Source: Streptomyces althioticus
GTDB lineage: Bacteria; Actinomycetota; Actinomycetes; Streptomycetales; Streptomycetaceae
DNA: 64,000 nt
Direction of reading: 5' to 3'
NCBI GenBank assembly: GCA_014649355.1
Contig: BMSW01000002.1
Location: 310,001 to 374,000, forward strand
Shown here: positions 34,772-43,112 of the stretch, piece after piece
Layout of the letters: each line of letters begins with the position of its first letter
How positions within the stretch are numbered: position 1 is the stretch's first letter
Translations under genes and position numbers: made by a program
Notes under the pieces: generated by a model
The model's input: the letters and a program-made list of their open reading frames with translations, nothing else
The model's database searches: none
Told to the model about the DNA's origin: nothing

Positions 34772-35917
34772 TCACCAGCGCAGCAGGACGAGTTCGGTGC
34801 AGAATCCCGGGCCCATCGCCAGCACGAGCCCCCAGGTGCCCGGCTCGGGCCGGTGGGCCTCGGTGAAGCCCTGGAGGATGTGCAGGACGGACGCGGAGGA
34901 GAGGTTGCCGACGGCGGCGAGCGAGCGCCGGGACGGGGCCAGGGCGTCCTCGGGCAGGCCGAGCGCGTCGGTCACGGCGTCCAGCACCTTGGGGCCGCCC
35001 GGGTGGCACACCCAGGCGCCGATGTCGCCCGTGGCCAGGCCGTGTCCGGCGAGGAAACCGCGCACCTGGGCGCCCAGCTCGCGGCGGACCAGGGCGGGGA
35101 CGGCGGGGTCGATCACCACGCGGAAGCCGCCCGCGCCGACGTCCCAGCCGAGGAGGTGCTCGGTGCCCGGGTGCAGGTGGCTGCGGGTGGCGATCACCGC
35201 GGGCCCGGCGGGCGGTTCCGCTCCCGCTCCCGTACCAGTCGCGGCGGCGCGGGCGACGAGGGCCGCAGCCCCGTCGCCGAACAGGGCGCCGGCGACCAGG
35301 TTGGCGCGGGAGTCGTCGCCCTTCTGCAGGGTCAGCGAGCACAGTTCGACGGTGAGGAGCACGGCGGTCCCGCCCGGGTGTCCGCGCAGGTAGTCGTGGA
35401 CGCGGGCGAGTCCGGCGGCGCCCGCGACACAGCCCAGGCCGAACACCGGCAGCCGCTTGACGTCCGGCCGCAGGCCGATCCGTCCGGCCAGGCGGGCGTC
35501 GAGGGACGGGGCGGCGACGCCGGTGATGGACGCGCACACCAGCAGGTCGACGTCGGCCGGGGCGAGCCCGGCCTGCGCCAGCGCGGTGCCGAGGGCCTGT
35601 TCGGCCAGGTCCAGGCCCGCCGTCAGCCATGCCTCGTTGCTCTCCCGGAAGTCGCGCAGGGCGGCGTACCGCTCGATGGGCAGGGCCAGATGGCGGGTGC
35701 GCACGCCGGCGGACGCGTGCAGGCGGCGGAACACGGCGCGGTCGGCGCCCGGGGCGAGGCAGAGGTCGCCGAGAGGCTCGGTGAGCCGGTCCTGGGGGTA
35801 GCGGTGGGGCGGCAGCGCGGTGTGCACGGCGGCGAGGGTCGTCACCGGCGCCGTGTCCGGGGACGGAGGGGCGGCGGGCGCCGGTTCGGTGATGAGAGGG
35901 ACACGCATGTCGGTCAT
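34772..35917 (-). CDS. Type III polyketide synthase, alkylresorcinol-synthase-like (SrsA-like)
   Basis: 381 residues of the chalcone-synthase fold. The catalytic triad is complete: Cys163 in VFGLGCVAGAAGL, His305 in WVCHPGGPKVLD and Asn338 in VGNLSSASVLHIL. The C-terminal loop reads AMGPGFCTELVLL in place of the plant GFGPG. Members of this subgroup extend fatty acyl starters with malonyl or methylmalonyl units to alkylresorcinols and pyrones. The methyltransferase and flavoprotein genes that follow reproduce the srsABC order. ATG 35917 follows GAGGAAGG. It diverges from a UbiA gene only 37 bases away. Confidence 0.92.
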   Translation of the reverse strand: MTDMRVPLITEPAPAAPPSPDTAPVTTLAAVHTALPPHRYPQDRLTEPLGDLCLAPGADRAVFRRLHASAGVRTRHLALPIERYAALRDFRESNEAWLTAGLDLAEQALGTALAQAGLAPADVDLLVCASITGVAAPSLDARLAGRIGLRPDVKRLPVFGLGCVAGAAGLARVHDYLRGHPGGTAVLLTVELCSLTLQKGDDSRANLVAGALFGDGAAALVARAAATGTGAGAEPPAGPAVIATRSHLHPGTEHLLGWDVGAGGFRVVIDPAVPALVRRELGAQVRGFLAGHGLATGDIGAWVCHPGGPKVLDAVTDALGLPEDALAPSRRSLAAVGNLSSASVLHILQGFTEAHRPEPGTWGLVLAMGPGFCTELVLLRW

Positions 35918-35954
35918 GCCTTCCTCGCCGTCGCCGCCCGGCTACCTTGCACCC
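35918..35954. promoter_or_regulatory. 37-bp divergent promoter; UbiA side probably leaderless
   Basis: TACCTT at 35943-35948 fits a -10 element (TAnnnT) with the GTG of the UbiA gene seven bases later. There is no ribosome-binding sequence, so transcription probably starts at the initiation codon. The other strand carries GAGGAAGG for the polyketide synthase. With so little space, the two promoters must extend into the opposite gene and are likely co-regulated. Confidence 0.6.
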
Positions 35955-36818
35955 GTGTCCCACCACCCGTCCGGGGTTGTCCCGCGTACGCCGCCGCGCC
36001 GTCTTCCGGCGTTGCTGCGCTGCTGTCATCCGGAGCCGGCACTGGCCGTCACGGTGTTCGTGACCGCGCTCGCGGTGGCGGCGGGGCACGGCGTCGCGGG
36101 CGCGGCGGCGGTGGGCGCGGCGGTGCTGGCGGGTCAGCTGTCGGTGGGCTGGTGCAACGACGCGGCCGACGCGCGCCGCGACACGGTCTGCGGGCGCACG
36201 GACAAACCGGTGGCCGAGGGGCGGCTGTCGGCGCGCGCGGTGGCGACGGCCGCCCGGACGGCTCTGGTGCTGTGCGTGCCGCTGTCGCTGCTGTCCGGGC
36301 CGGGCGCGGCGGCGGCGCATCTGACGGGCGTGGCGGCGGGCTGGGCCTACAACCTGCGGCTGAAGCGCACACCGCTGTCACCGCTGCCGTACGCCGTGGG
36401 GTTCGCCTCGCTGCCGGTGTTCGTCACCCTCGGGCTGCCGCGGCCGGTGTGGCCCGCCTGGTGGGTGGTGACGGCGGGGGCGCTGCTGGGGGTGGGGGCG
36501 CATCTGGTGAACGTGCTGCCGGACATCGAGGACGACCTGGCGACGGGGGTGCGGGGGCTGCCGCAGCGGCTGGGCCGTACGGCCTGCCGGTGGCTGGCGC
36601 CTCTGGTCATGCTGGCGGCGGTCGGCGTGGTCGTCGCGGGGCCGCCCGGCCCGGCGGGGGCGGGCGGGCTGTGCCTGGCCGTCGTGGCGGGTGCGGTGGC
36701 CGTGGCCGGCACGGCGACGGCGGCGGGGCGGGGCAGCCGGTGGCCGTTCCGGGCGGCGATGGTGGTCGCGGGGCTCGCGGTGGCGGGGCTGCTGGGGTCG
36801 GGGGCGGAGCTGGTCTGA
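35955..36818 (+). CDS. UbiA-family membrane prenyltransferase
   Basis: 287 residues with eight or nine membrane helices. The first Asp-rich motif is CNDAADARRD at about 67-76 and the second is VLPDIEDDLATG at about 187-198. Both are needed to bind a prenyl diphosphate through magnesium. ANLRLKRTPLSPLPY-type text (YNLRLKRT) is also family-typical. It transfers a prenyl chain to an aromatic or lipid acceptor in the membrane. Divergence from the phenolic lipid operon suggests the acceptor is an alkylresorcinol or hydroquinone, an inference. GTG 35955 is leaderless-like. Confidence 0.88.
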   Translation: MSHHPSGVVPRTPPRRLPALLRCCHPEPALAVTVFVTALAVAAGHGVAGAAAVGAAVLAGQLSVGWCNDAADARRDTVCGRTDKPVAEGRLSARAVATAARTALVLCVPLSLLSGPGAAAAHLTGVAAGWAYNLRLKRTPLSPLPYAVGFASLPVFVTLGLPRPVWPAWWVVTAGALLGVGAHLVNVLPDIEDDLATGVRGLPQRLGRTACRWLAPLVMLAAVGVVVAGPPGPAGAGGLCLAVVAGAVAVAGTATAAGRGSRWPFRAAMVVAGLAVAGLLGSGAELV

Positions 36819-36824
36819 CGTGGG

Positions 36825-37862
36825 TCACGCCGTCGCGACGGGCGGGGCGCCGGTGCGCAGCATGGTCAGCACGGCCCGCTCGGCGAGGCCCTGGGTGGCG
36901 GGGATGCCGTGCGCGGCCTCACGGCCGAGGTGCGGCAGGGCGGGCGCGACGGTCACGCCCTCCTCGAACAGCTCGACGACGCGCGGGTTGATGTAGGAGG
37001 CCCGGCACACGGCGGGGGTGTTGCCGAGGTAGCCGGAGACCTCCCGCGCGGCGCGGGCGACGGCCCTCCTGCGGGCGGTCTCGCTGCGGGCGGCGGGCTC
37101 CGACACGGCGAGGGCGACGGCGGCCATCACGGTGGCGTGCCAGGTGCGGAAGTCCTTGGCGGTGATCTCGAGGCCTGCCAGCTCCTTGAGGTACCCGTTG
37201 ACGTCGGCGTTGCTCACGTCGTGCCAGGCGCGGCCCTCCCAGTACGCGAGGAGCCGGTCGCCTCCGCCCCTGCGGCGCAGCAGCGCGGTGAGGCTGCGGC
37301 AGGCGGCGGGATCGGCGACGGTCCGGATGACCTCCTTGCCGTGCTTGCCGGTGTAGCTGAACAGCACCGCGCCGGACCGGCAGCGGGAGTGCTCCTTCAG
37401 CAGCGTGGTGAGGCCGTAGCTGTTGTTGAGCTCGGCGTACCGGTCGCTGCCGATGCGGAAGAAGCCGAGGTCGAGCAGGCGGACCGCGGTGGCGAGGACA
37501 CGGGAGCGGGTCAGGCCCCGGTCGCCGAGGTGCCCTTCGACGGCCTCCCTGAGGGCGGGCAGCGTCTCGGCCACGTCGAGGACGTGCTCGTGCTTGGCGG
37601 CCTCCTGCTCGGCGCGGAACCGCGGGTGGTACAGGTACTGGCGGCGTCCGGCGGCGTCGGTGCCCACGGCCTGGAGGTGCCCGTCGGCTCGGGCGCAGAT
37701 CCACACGTCGGTCCAGGCGGGCGGGACGACGAGCGCGCGCACCCGGGCCAGTTCGGCGCGGTCGCGCAGCGGTTCGCCCGTGACGTCGAGATAGCGGAAG
37801 CCCCGCCCGTGCCGCAGCCGGCGGTACCCGGCGTCGGTGGGACGGGAGTGGTGGAGACGCAA
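36825..37862 (-). CDS. DNA topoisomerase IB (poxvirus/eukaryote type)
   Basis: 345 residues. The N-terminal topo-IB domain has GYRRLRHGRGFRYLDVTG and VVPPAWTDVWICARADGHLQ. The catalytic domain has FRIGSDRYAELNNSYGLTTL and FRTWHATVMAAVAL, and the active-site Tyr is in CRASYINPRVVELFEEG. The Arg-Lys-Arg-His-Tyr set therefore looks complete. It relaxes DNA by nicking and swivelling without ATP. The start is TTG 37862, preceded by GGGAGG at five bases; no ATG or GTG fits better. It converges on UbiA with six bases between stops. Confidence 0.92.
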   Translation of the reverse strand: MRLHHSRPTDAGYRRLRHGRGFRYLDVTGEPLRDRAELARVRALVVPPAWTDVWICARADGHLQAVGTDAAGRRQYLYHPRFRAEQEAAKHEHVLDVAETLPALREAVEGHLGDRGLTRSRVLATAVRLLDLGFFRIGSDRYAELNNSYGLTTLLKEHSRCRSGAVLFSYTGKHGKEVIRTVADPAACRSLTALLRRRGGGDRLLAYWEGRAWHDVSNADVNGYLKELAGLEITAKDFRTWHATVMAAVALAVSEPAARSETARRRAVARAAREVSGYLGNTPAVCRASYINPRVVELFEEGVTVAPALPHLGREAAHGIPATQGLAERAVLTMLRTGAPPVATA

Positions 37863-38053
37863 CCGGACCTCCCGGCGTGGGACCCGACCGTCGTACGCGG
37901 CGGGCGCGTGACCGGAGGGCGAAGAAGTGGAACCGCCGGTCGGGTACCCGCGATCCCGCGTCCGGCACGCGGCCGCGTCCCCCGGGTGTAGGACGGCCCA
38001 GCGGGGCCACCCGGGTCGTGCCCGGACGCATCGGACGGCCCAGGGAGGTCTCC

Positions 38054-38890
38054 GTGGAGCGCACACCGCCCGCCGGCACCGTGAGCGTGCAGTTCATCGG
38101 CAACGCCACCCTGCTGATCCGTTACGGCGCCCTGACCCTGCTGACCGATCCGAACTTCCTGCACCGCGGTCAGCTCGCCCACCTCGGCTACGGACTGGTG
38201 TCGCGCCGGCTGACCGAACCCGCCGTGGGCGTGACCGATCTGCCCCACGGCGACCTGGACGCGGTGGTGCTGTCGCATCTGCACGGCGACCACTTCGACC
38301 GGGTGGCCCGGCGCCATCTGGACCCGGGCCTGCCGTTCCTGACCACCCCGCACGCCTCCCGCGTCCTGCAGGGGTTGTTCGGCTTCCACCGCGCCGTGGG
38401 TCTGCGCACCTGGCAGAGCCACACCCTGCTGCGCGGCGACTCGCTGGTCCGTGTCACCGCGCTGCCCGGCCGGCACGCGCCGGCTCCGGTGCGGCGTCTG
38501 CTGCCGCCGGTGATGGGGAGCCTGCTGGAGTTCGGCGACCGCTCCGGCCGGATCCGCCTGGTCATGTACCTCTCGGGCGACACCCTGATGTTCGACGGCC
38601 TGCGCGACATCGCCCGCCGGTGCCCCGACATCCATCTGGCGGTACTGCACCTGGGCGGAACCACGCTGCCCGGCGGCCTGGTCGTCACCATGGACGCCGG
38701 GCAGGGCGCCGACCTGCTCGACGTGATCCGCCCGCACCGGGCACTGCCCGTCCACCACGACGACTACGGCGTCTTCCGCTCGCCGCTCTCCGACTTCCTC
38801 GCCGAGGCGGCCCGGCGGGGGCACGGCGGCCGGATCCTGCGCTGCCGGCCGGGCGAACGGGTGACGGTCGGCGGGGACACCCGGCGCTGA
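38054..38890 (+). CDS. Metallo-beta-lactamase-fold hydrolase
   Basis: 278-residue protein of the UlaG/NAPE-PLD-like MBL group. VQFIGNATLLIRYGALTLLTDP opens the fold; the metal motif is VVLSHLHGDHFDRV (HxHxDH). Further ligands are in YLSGDTLMFDGL (Asp) and LPVHHDDYGVF (His). NAPE-PLD-like members cleave phosphodiesters, but the substrate here is unknown. GTG 38054 follows GGGAGG at five bases. The next gene starts 224 bases downstream on the same strand. I saw no other gene in that gap. Confidence 0.9.
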   Translation: MERTPPAGTVSVQFIGNATLLIRYGALTLLTDPNFLHRGQLAHLGYGLVSRRLTEPAVGVTDLPHGDLDAVVLSHLHGDHFDRVARRHLDPGLPFLTTPHASRVLQGLFGFHRAVGLRTWQSHTLLRGDSLVRVTALPGRHAPAPVRRLLPPVMGSLLEFGDRSGRIRLVMYLSGDTLMFDGLRDIARRCPDIHLAVLHLGGTTLPGGLVVTMDAGQGADLLDVIRPHRALPVHHDDYGVFRSPLSDFLAEAARRGHGGRILRCRPGERVTVGGDTRR

Positions 38891-39114
38891 GCCCTGTCCA
38901 GGCGCCGCACCGGACGGCCGCCGCGGGCGGGTGTCCGGCGGCCGCGCCGGGCCGGGCGAAGTGGCGGGCCCCGTCGCGGTCGCCGGATGATGAAGCCGGA
39001 GAGCGGAACGGCCGCCGTGCGGCGCCCCGGTCCGCCCCGGCGTGGCACGAGACGGTCCGGTCCCGCCGCGGCTCACTTCGCGGCGCGTGCCCGAGCAGGC
39101 GAAGGAGGGGCACC

Positions 39115-39948
39115 GTGAGGCGGTACCTCGGCGTGCTCCAGAACAGCTGGAGGTGGCTGGGCGCCCATACCCTGATGACGCGGGGCCGGGAGCTGGAGCT
39201 GATGCACCGGGCCATGGGCTTTGCCACCCTCGCGCTGGTGACCCTGGCGCCGCTGCTGATCGTGGTCGCCGCCGCGGACCCGCTGGGCCGGGGCGGGTTC
39301 GCGACCTGGCTGGCGGACGGCATGGGACTGACCGGGCGGTCGGCGAGGGTCCTCACGGAGATCTTCAGTCCGCCCCGCAAGGTGGTGGGCACGACCAGCG
39401 TGTGGGGCGGTATCGCGCTCGCCGTGTTCGGCGTCGCCCTGGGCGGCAGCGTCCAGAACGGCTACGAGCGGGTGTGGCGGCTGCCGCCCGGCCCCTGGCA
39501 CCGGGTGTGGCGGCAGGCGCTGTGGCTGGCCGTGCTGACCGCGTTCCTCTACCAGGAGGTGCGGACCCGCACGCTGCTGTTCGGGCCGGAGCGGATCACC
39601 CTGTCGACAGCGGCCGGCGTGCTGTTCTTCTGGTGGGGTCAGCGCTTCCTGCTGGGCGGCCAGGTCCGCTGGCGCGACCTGCTCCCGGGCGCGGTCGCCA
39701 CCATGGTGGGCCTGGTCGGCCTGCGGATCTTCTCGTACTACGTGTTCACCCCGCTGATCGTGGAGAACGCCGTCAGCTACGGCACGGTCGGCGTGGTCCT
39801 GGTCGTGGAGTCCTGGCTGATCGGGGTGGGGTTCGTCGTGTACGGCGGCGCCCTGTTCGGGCACTGGCTGCTCACCCACCACGGTTTCCTGCGCCACTTC
39901 GGACACCGGCACCCCCATGAGGAGCGGGAGCGGGCCGGCGTGAAGTGA
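39115..39948 (+). CDS. YihY/BrkB-family membrane protein
   Basis: 277 residues with six membrane helices. The gene opens with a short cytoplasmic region (VRRYLGVLQNSWRWLGAHTL) followed by the first helix at FATLALVTLAPLLIVVAAAD. Family landmarks are RVWRLPPGPWHRVWRQALWL, then LLPGAVATMVGLVGLRIFSYY and the closing helix VVYGGALFGHWLLTHH. Once called ribonuclease BN by mistake, the family is now thought to be a membrane transporter or envelope protein of unknown substrate. GTG 39115 follows GAAGGAGG. The C-terminus is His/Glu-rich. Confidence 0.88.
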   Translation: MRRYLGVLQNSWRWLGAHTLMTRGRELELMHRAMGFATLALVTLAPLLIVVAAADPLGRGGFATWLADGMGLTGRSARVLTEIFSPPRKVVGTTSVWGGIALAVFGVALGGSVQNGYERVWRLPPGPWHRVWRQALWLAVLTAFLYQEVRTRTLLFGPERITLSTAAGVLFFWWGQRFLLGGQVRWRDLLPGAVATMVGLVGLRIFSYYVFTPLIVENAVSYGTVGVVLVVESWLIGVGFVVYGGALFGHWLLTHHGFLRHFGHRHPHEERERAGVK

Positions 39949-39978
39949 CCGCCGCGGTCCCGGCGGCCGGGCGAGCGC

Positions 39979-41151
39979 TCACTCCTGGCCGGGTGAGGGG
40001 ACGGCGGACCGGCCGGCCAGGGCGACCGCGCGCTCCAGGACGTCGGCGCGGAAGACCGCGCGTCCGCGGGCCGCCCTCCGCTCGCGTTCCCCGGGGCCCT
40101 CCGTGACGATACGGTCCAGGACGCCGAGCAGGGCCGTGCCGTCGTCGGCGGCCTCGGAGAGGCCCAGTCCGGCCATCCGTCGGACCCCCTCGGCGCCGTG
40201 TCCGGGCAGCGGGCGGTGGCCGACGACAGGCAGTCCGGCGGCGAGTGCCTGCACGGCGGTCTGGCCGGCGGCGTTGTCCACCAGCGCGCGCACCCCGTGC
40301 AGCAGGCCCGGCATGTCCGTCACCCAGTCCAGGGCGAGCGTGCCCCGCACACGGGCGGTGCGGGACCGCAGTGCCTGGTTGCGCCCGCACAGCACCACGG
40401 GGAGGTAGCCGGCGCCCGTCAGCAGCCGCGCGGTCTCGCCGAGGCCCGCGGCCGCGCCCCAGGCGCCCGCGGACAGCAGCACGGGCGGCCGTCCCGGGGC
40501 GTACCGTTCGAACCGCTTCCGCCAGTCGCCGGCGCCGGGGGCGGGGGCGGAGAACTCGGGCGCCACGACCGGGCCCGTCGCCTCGACGTGCGTGCCGGGG
40601 AGGGCCCGGCGCACGTCGTCGGCGGCCTCGTCGGTGAGGCAGAGACAGGCGTCGTTGCCCGGGTGGAGCCACTGCCGGTGCACGGCGAAGTCGAGGACGA
40701 ACACCACGCTGGGGACGCGCAGCCTGCCCAGCGTCCTGAGGTGGCCGGTGAGCTGCGCGGCCAGGTGGAAGACGGGCACCACCAGGTCCGCGCCCGTCCG
40801 CGCGACCAGCCGTTCCAGCCCCTCGGCCGCGAGCCGGGCGAGGGGGACGCCGCTGGGGCGGGTGTGGTCGCCGGGGCGCAGGAACGCCCGGTAGAGCCCG
40901 TCGTACACCCAGGGCGCGTGGCGCACCGACGTCCGGTAGAAGGCGCGCAGCCCCGGGCCCGTGCCGTACGGGAGCAGGCGCATGAGGTCGACGGTGTCCG
41001 CCTCGTGGCCCTGTGCGCGGGCGCGCCGGACGAGTTCGCGGGCCACGGTGTCGTGGCCGGCGCCCATGCTCGCGCTGAGCACCAGCACGCGGCGGGCGCC
41101 GGCCCTGCGGGCGGCGCCCCGGTGGTGCGGGGCCGGGGAGGACGGGAGCAC
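39979..41151 (-). CDS. MGDG-synthase-like glycosyltransferase (GT28-type fold)
   Basis: 390 residues. The N-terminal domain has RVLVLSASMGAGHDTVARELV, the glycine-rich loop of monogalactosyldiacylglycerol-synthase-like enzymes. RVPSVVFVLDFAVHRQWLHPGND and the C-terminal LPVVLCGRNQALRSR and LVDNAAGQTAVQALAAGLPVVG complete the UDP-sugar-binding side. It probably glycosylates a lipid at the membrane; diacylglycerol, polyprenyl and phenolic lipids are all possible acceptors. GTG 41151 is my choice, with GGAGA 11 bases upstream; the start is uncertain. It diverges from an SDR operon over a perfect palindrome. Confidence 0.82.
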   Translation of the reverse strand: MLPSSPAPHHRGAARRAGARRVLVLSASMGAGHDTVARELVRRARAQGHEADTVDLMRLLPYGTGPGLRAFYRTSVRHAPWVYDGLYRAFLRPGDHTRPSGVPLARLAAEGLERLVARTGADLVVPVFHLAAQLTGHLRTLGRLRVPSVVFVLDFAVHRQWLHPGNDACLCLTDEAADDVRRALPGTHVEATGPVVAPEFSAPAPGAGDWRKRFERYAPGRPPVLLSAGAWGAAAGLGETARLLTGAGYLPVVLCGRNQALRSRTARVRGTLALDWVTDMPGLLHGVRALVDNAAGQTAVQALAAGLPVVGHRPLPGHGAEGVRRMAGLGLSEAADDGTALLGVLDRIVTEGPGERERRAARGRAVFRADVLERAVALAGRSAVPSPGQE

Positions 41152-41181
41152 GTCTTGCTGAGTCTCCGTCGGCGCGCCGGT

Positions 41182-41202
41182 GAAACGCCCGCCGGGCGTT
41201 TC
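41182..41202. promoter_or_regulatory. 21-bp perfect palindrome between divergent envelope genes
   Basis: GAAACGCCCG (41182-41191) and CGGGCGTTTC (41193-41202) are perfect 10-bp arms around one base. A one-base loop and absence of a T-run make a terminator unlikely. Its position between the glycosyltransferase and SDR starts suits a shared operator. No regulator gene adjoins. Confidence 0.6.
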
Positions 41203-41303
41203 GGGCGTCCCTGACCTGGATACTCCGGGCTCACCCCCTCCCGGACGACGGGAGTGGTCCAGCCGGCCGCTTCCGGTGTCCGCCCAGCAGCCGAGGTCAG
41301 CCC

Positions 41304-42152
41304 ATGCCCCACGCACCCTCCCGCGCCGGTACGCCCGGCGCCTCCGACGCCCGGACACCGGCGCTGCTCGCCGACGACGTACGGGAGCCTCCCGGCGCGG
41401 CGGCGCAGCGGCCGGGAACGGCCCTGGTGACCGGCGCCTCCTCAGGCATCGGCGCCGCCGTGGCGCGCAGGCTGTCCGCGGAGGGGTGGCGTCTGGTGCT
41501 GAACGGCCGGGACGCGGGACGCCTGGCCGGGACGGCCGCGCACGCGGCCGCCGCGGTGTTCCCCGAGGACCTCACCCGCCCGGCCGCCGAACGGCGGCTG
41601 ACCCGCTTCGCGCTCGACGAGGTGGGACACCTCGACCTGCTGGTGGCGTGCGCCGGGGTGGGCTGGGCCGGTGACTTCGCCAGGATGACACGGCGTTCCT
41701 TCGACGAGGTGATGGAGGTGAACCTGCTGACCACGCTGCGTCTGGTGCGGCAGGTCCTCCCCCACATGGTGGAGGCGGGCTCCGGCCGGATAGTGCTCGT
41801 CGGCTCGCTGGCGGGGGCCGTCGGGGTGCGGGGCGAGGCGGTCTACTCGGCGTCGAAGGCGGCGGTGGCGGTGTTCGCCGACGCGCTGCGCTACGAGCTG
41901 CGCGGCACGGGTGTCGGCGTGAGCCTCGTCGTGCCGGGGGTGGTGGACACGCCGTTCTTCGAGCGGCGCGGCACGCCCTACGCGCGGACCCGGCCCCGGC
42001 CGGTGCCGCCCGAGCGGGTGGCCGACGCCGTGTGGCGTGCCGCCGTCCGGGGACGGGACGAGGTCTACGTCCCCGCGTGGCTGCGTCTGCCGGCCAGGGT
42101 GCGCGGCGTGGCGCCGGGACTGTACCGGCGGCTGGCCGCCACGTTCGGATGA
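41304..42152 (+). CDS. Short-chain dehydrogenase/reductase
   Basis: 282 residues, classical SDR with a non-homologous N-terminal extension of about 38 residues. The nucleotide motif is ALVTGASSGIGAAVARRL; NAG appears as ACAGVGWAG. The catalytic Ser is in VLVGSLAGAVGVRGEA and the YxxxK is VYSASKAAVAVFADAL. ATG 41304 has GAGG seven bases before it. It heads an operon with a DMT transporter (13-base gap) and a polysaccharide deacetylase (29-base gap), and diverges from a lipid glycosyltransferase, which points to an envelope role. The substrate is unknown. Confidence 0.9.
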   Translation: MPHAPSRAGTPGASDARTPALLADDVREPPGAAAQRPGTALVTGASSGIGAAVARRLSAEGWRLVLNGRDAGRLAGTAAHAAAAVFPEDLTRPAAERRLTRFALDEVGHLDLLVACAGVGWAGDFARMTRRSFDEVMEVNLLTTLRLVRQVLPHMVEAGSGRIVLVGSLAGAVGVRGEAVYSASKAAVAVFADALRYELRGTGVGVSLVVPGVVDTPFFERRGTPYARTRPRPVPPERVADAVWRAAVRGRDEVYVPAWLRLPARVRGVAPGLYRRLAATFG

Positions 42153-42165
42153 GCGGCGCCGCGGC

Positions 42166-43083
42166 GTGCTGACCGTGGTCCTGGCGCTTCTCGCGGCGTT
42201 GGCGAACGCCGCGGCCTCCGTGCTGCAACGGCGGGCCGCCGCCGACGAGCCCGAGAGCGGCACGGGTTTGCGGCAGGCGCTGCGCTGGCTGGGGCACGTG
42301 CTGCGGCGGCCGCACTGGGTGGTGGGCGCGGGGATGCTCGCGCTGTCGACGGTGCTCCAGGCGGCGGCGCTCGGCGTGGGCAGTCTCGCGCTGGTGCAGC
42401 CGCTGATGGCGGCCGAGCTGCTGTTCACCCTGGCGGTGGGCAGCCTGGTCTTCCACCGCCGCCCCGATCTGAGAACCTGGCTGGCCTTCGTCGCCCTGGC
42501 GGTGGGCCTGTCCCTCTTCCTGACGGCGGCGGCGCCGACGTCGGGCCGGTCCATGGCGATACCCGGGCACTGGTGGCCGGCGGGAGCGATCCTGCTGGCG
42601 GTGGTGGCGTCGCTGGTGGCGGCGTCCCGTACGGTGCGGGGCGCGCCGCGCGCCGCGCTGCTGGGGCTGGCGTCCGCCGTGTCGTTCTCGGCGACGGCCG
42701 CGCTGCTCAAGGAGGTCACCGGGCTGGTCCCGGACGGCCCGGTCGCCGTCCTGTCGGCCTGGCCGCTCTACGCCACCGCCGTGGTGGGCATCATCGCGTT
42801 CCTGCTGCTGCAGGCCGCGTTCCGGGCGGGCACGCTGGCCGCGTCCCAGCCCGCTCTGACCCTGGGCGACGCGCTCACCAGCGTCGCCCTCGGGTGGGCG
42901 CTGTTCGGGGAGCAGATCAATCTCGGCGCGCGGGTGGTGCCGGAGCTAATCGGCATCGCGCTGATGGGCGCCGGCAGCGTCGGCCTGGCGCGGGCCCCGT
43001 CGGTCGGGGGCGGCTGGGACCAGGCCAGGGTGCGGGACGACCCCGGTTCCGGGGCGCGGCGCCAGGTGTCCCGCCCGCCGTGA
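42166..43083 (+). CDS. DMT-superfamily (EamA/NIPA-like) membrane transporter
   Basis: 305 residues with about nine or ten membrane helices. LALLAALANAAASVLQRRAA is the first-helix motif of this actinomycete DMT group. GSLALVQPLMAAELLFTLAVG is typical of the loop between helices three and four, and AGTLAASQPALTLGDALTSVALGW of the second repeat. The substrate is unknown. GTG 42166 is chosen as the family similarity begins there; the ribosome site is weak, which fits coupling to the SDR gene 13 bases upstream. Confidence 0.85.
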   Translation: MLTVVLALLAALANAAASVLQRRAAADEPESGTGLRQALRWLGHVLRRPHWVVGAGMLALSTVLQAAALGVGSLALVQPLMAAELLFTLAVGSLVFHRRPDLRTWLAFVALAVGLSLFLTAAAPTSGRSMAIPGHWWPAGAILLAVVASLVAASRTVRGAPRAALLGLASAVSFSATAALLKEVTGLVPDGPVAVLSAWPLYATAVVGIIAFLLLQAAFRAGTLAASQPALTLGDALTSVALGWALFGEQINLGARVVPELIGIALMGAGSVGLARAPSVGGGWDQARVRDDPGSGARRQVSRPP

Positions 43084-43112
43084 GCCGTCCGCGTGATCAG
43101 GAGGTCACCGCC

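Noticed and set aside
41182..41202. Bidirectional terminator reading of the 21-bp palindrome
   Set aside because: It lies between divergent starts, not convergent stops, has a one-base centre and no T-run.
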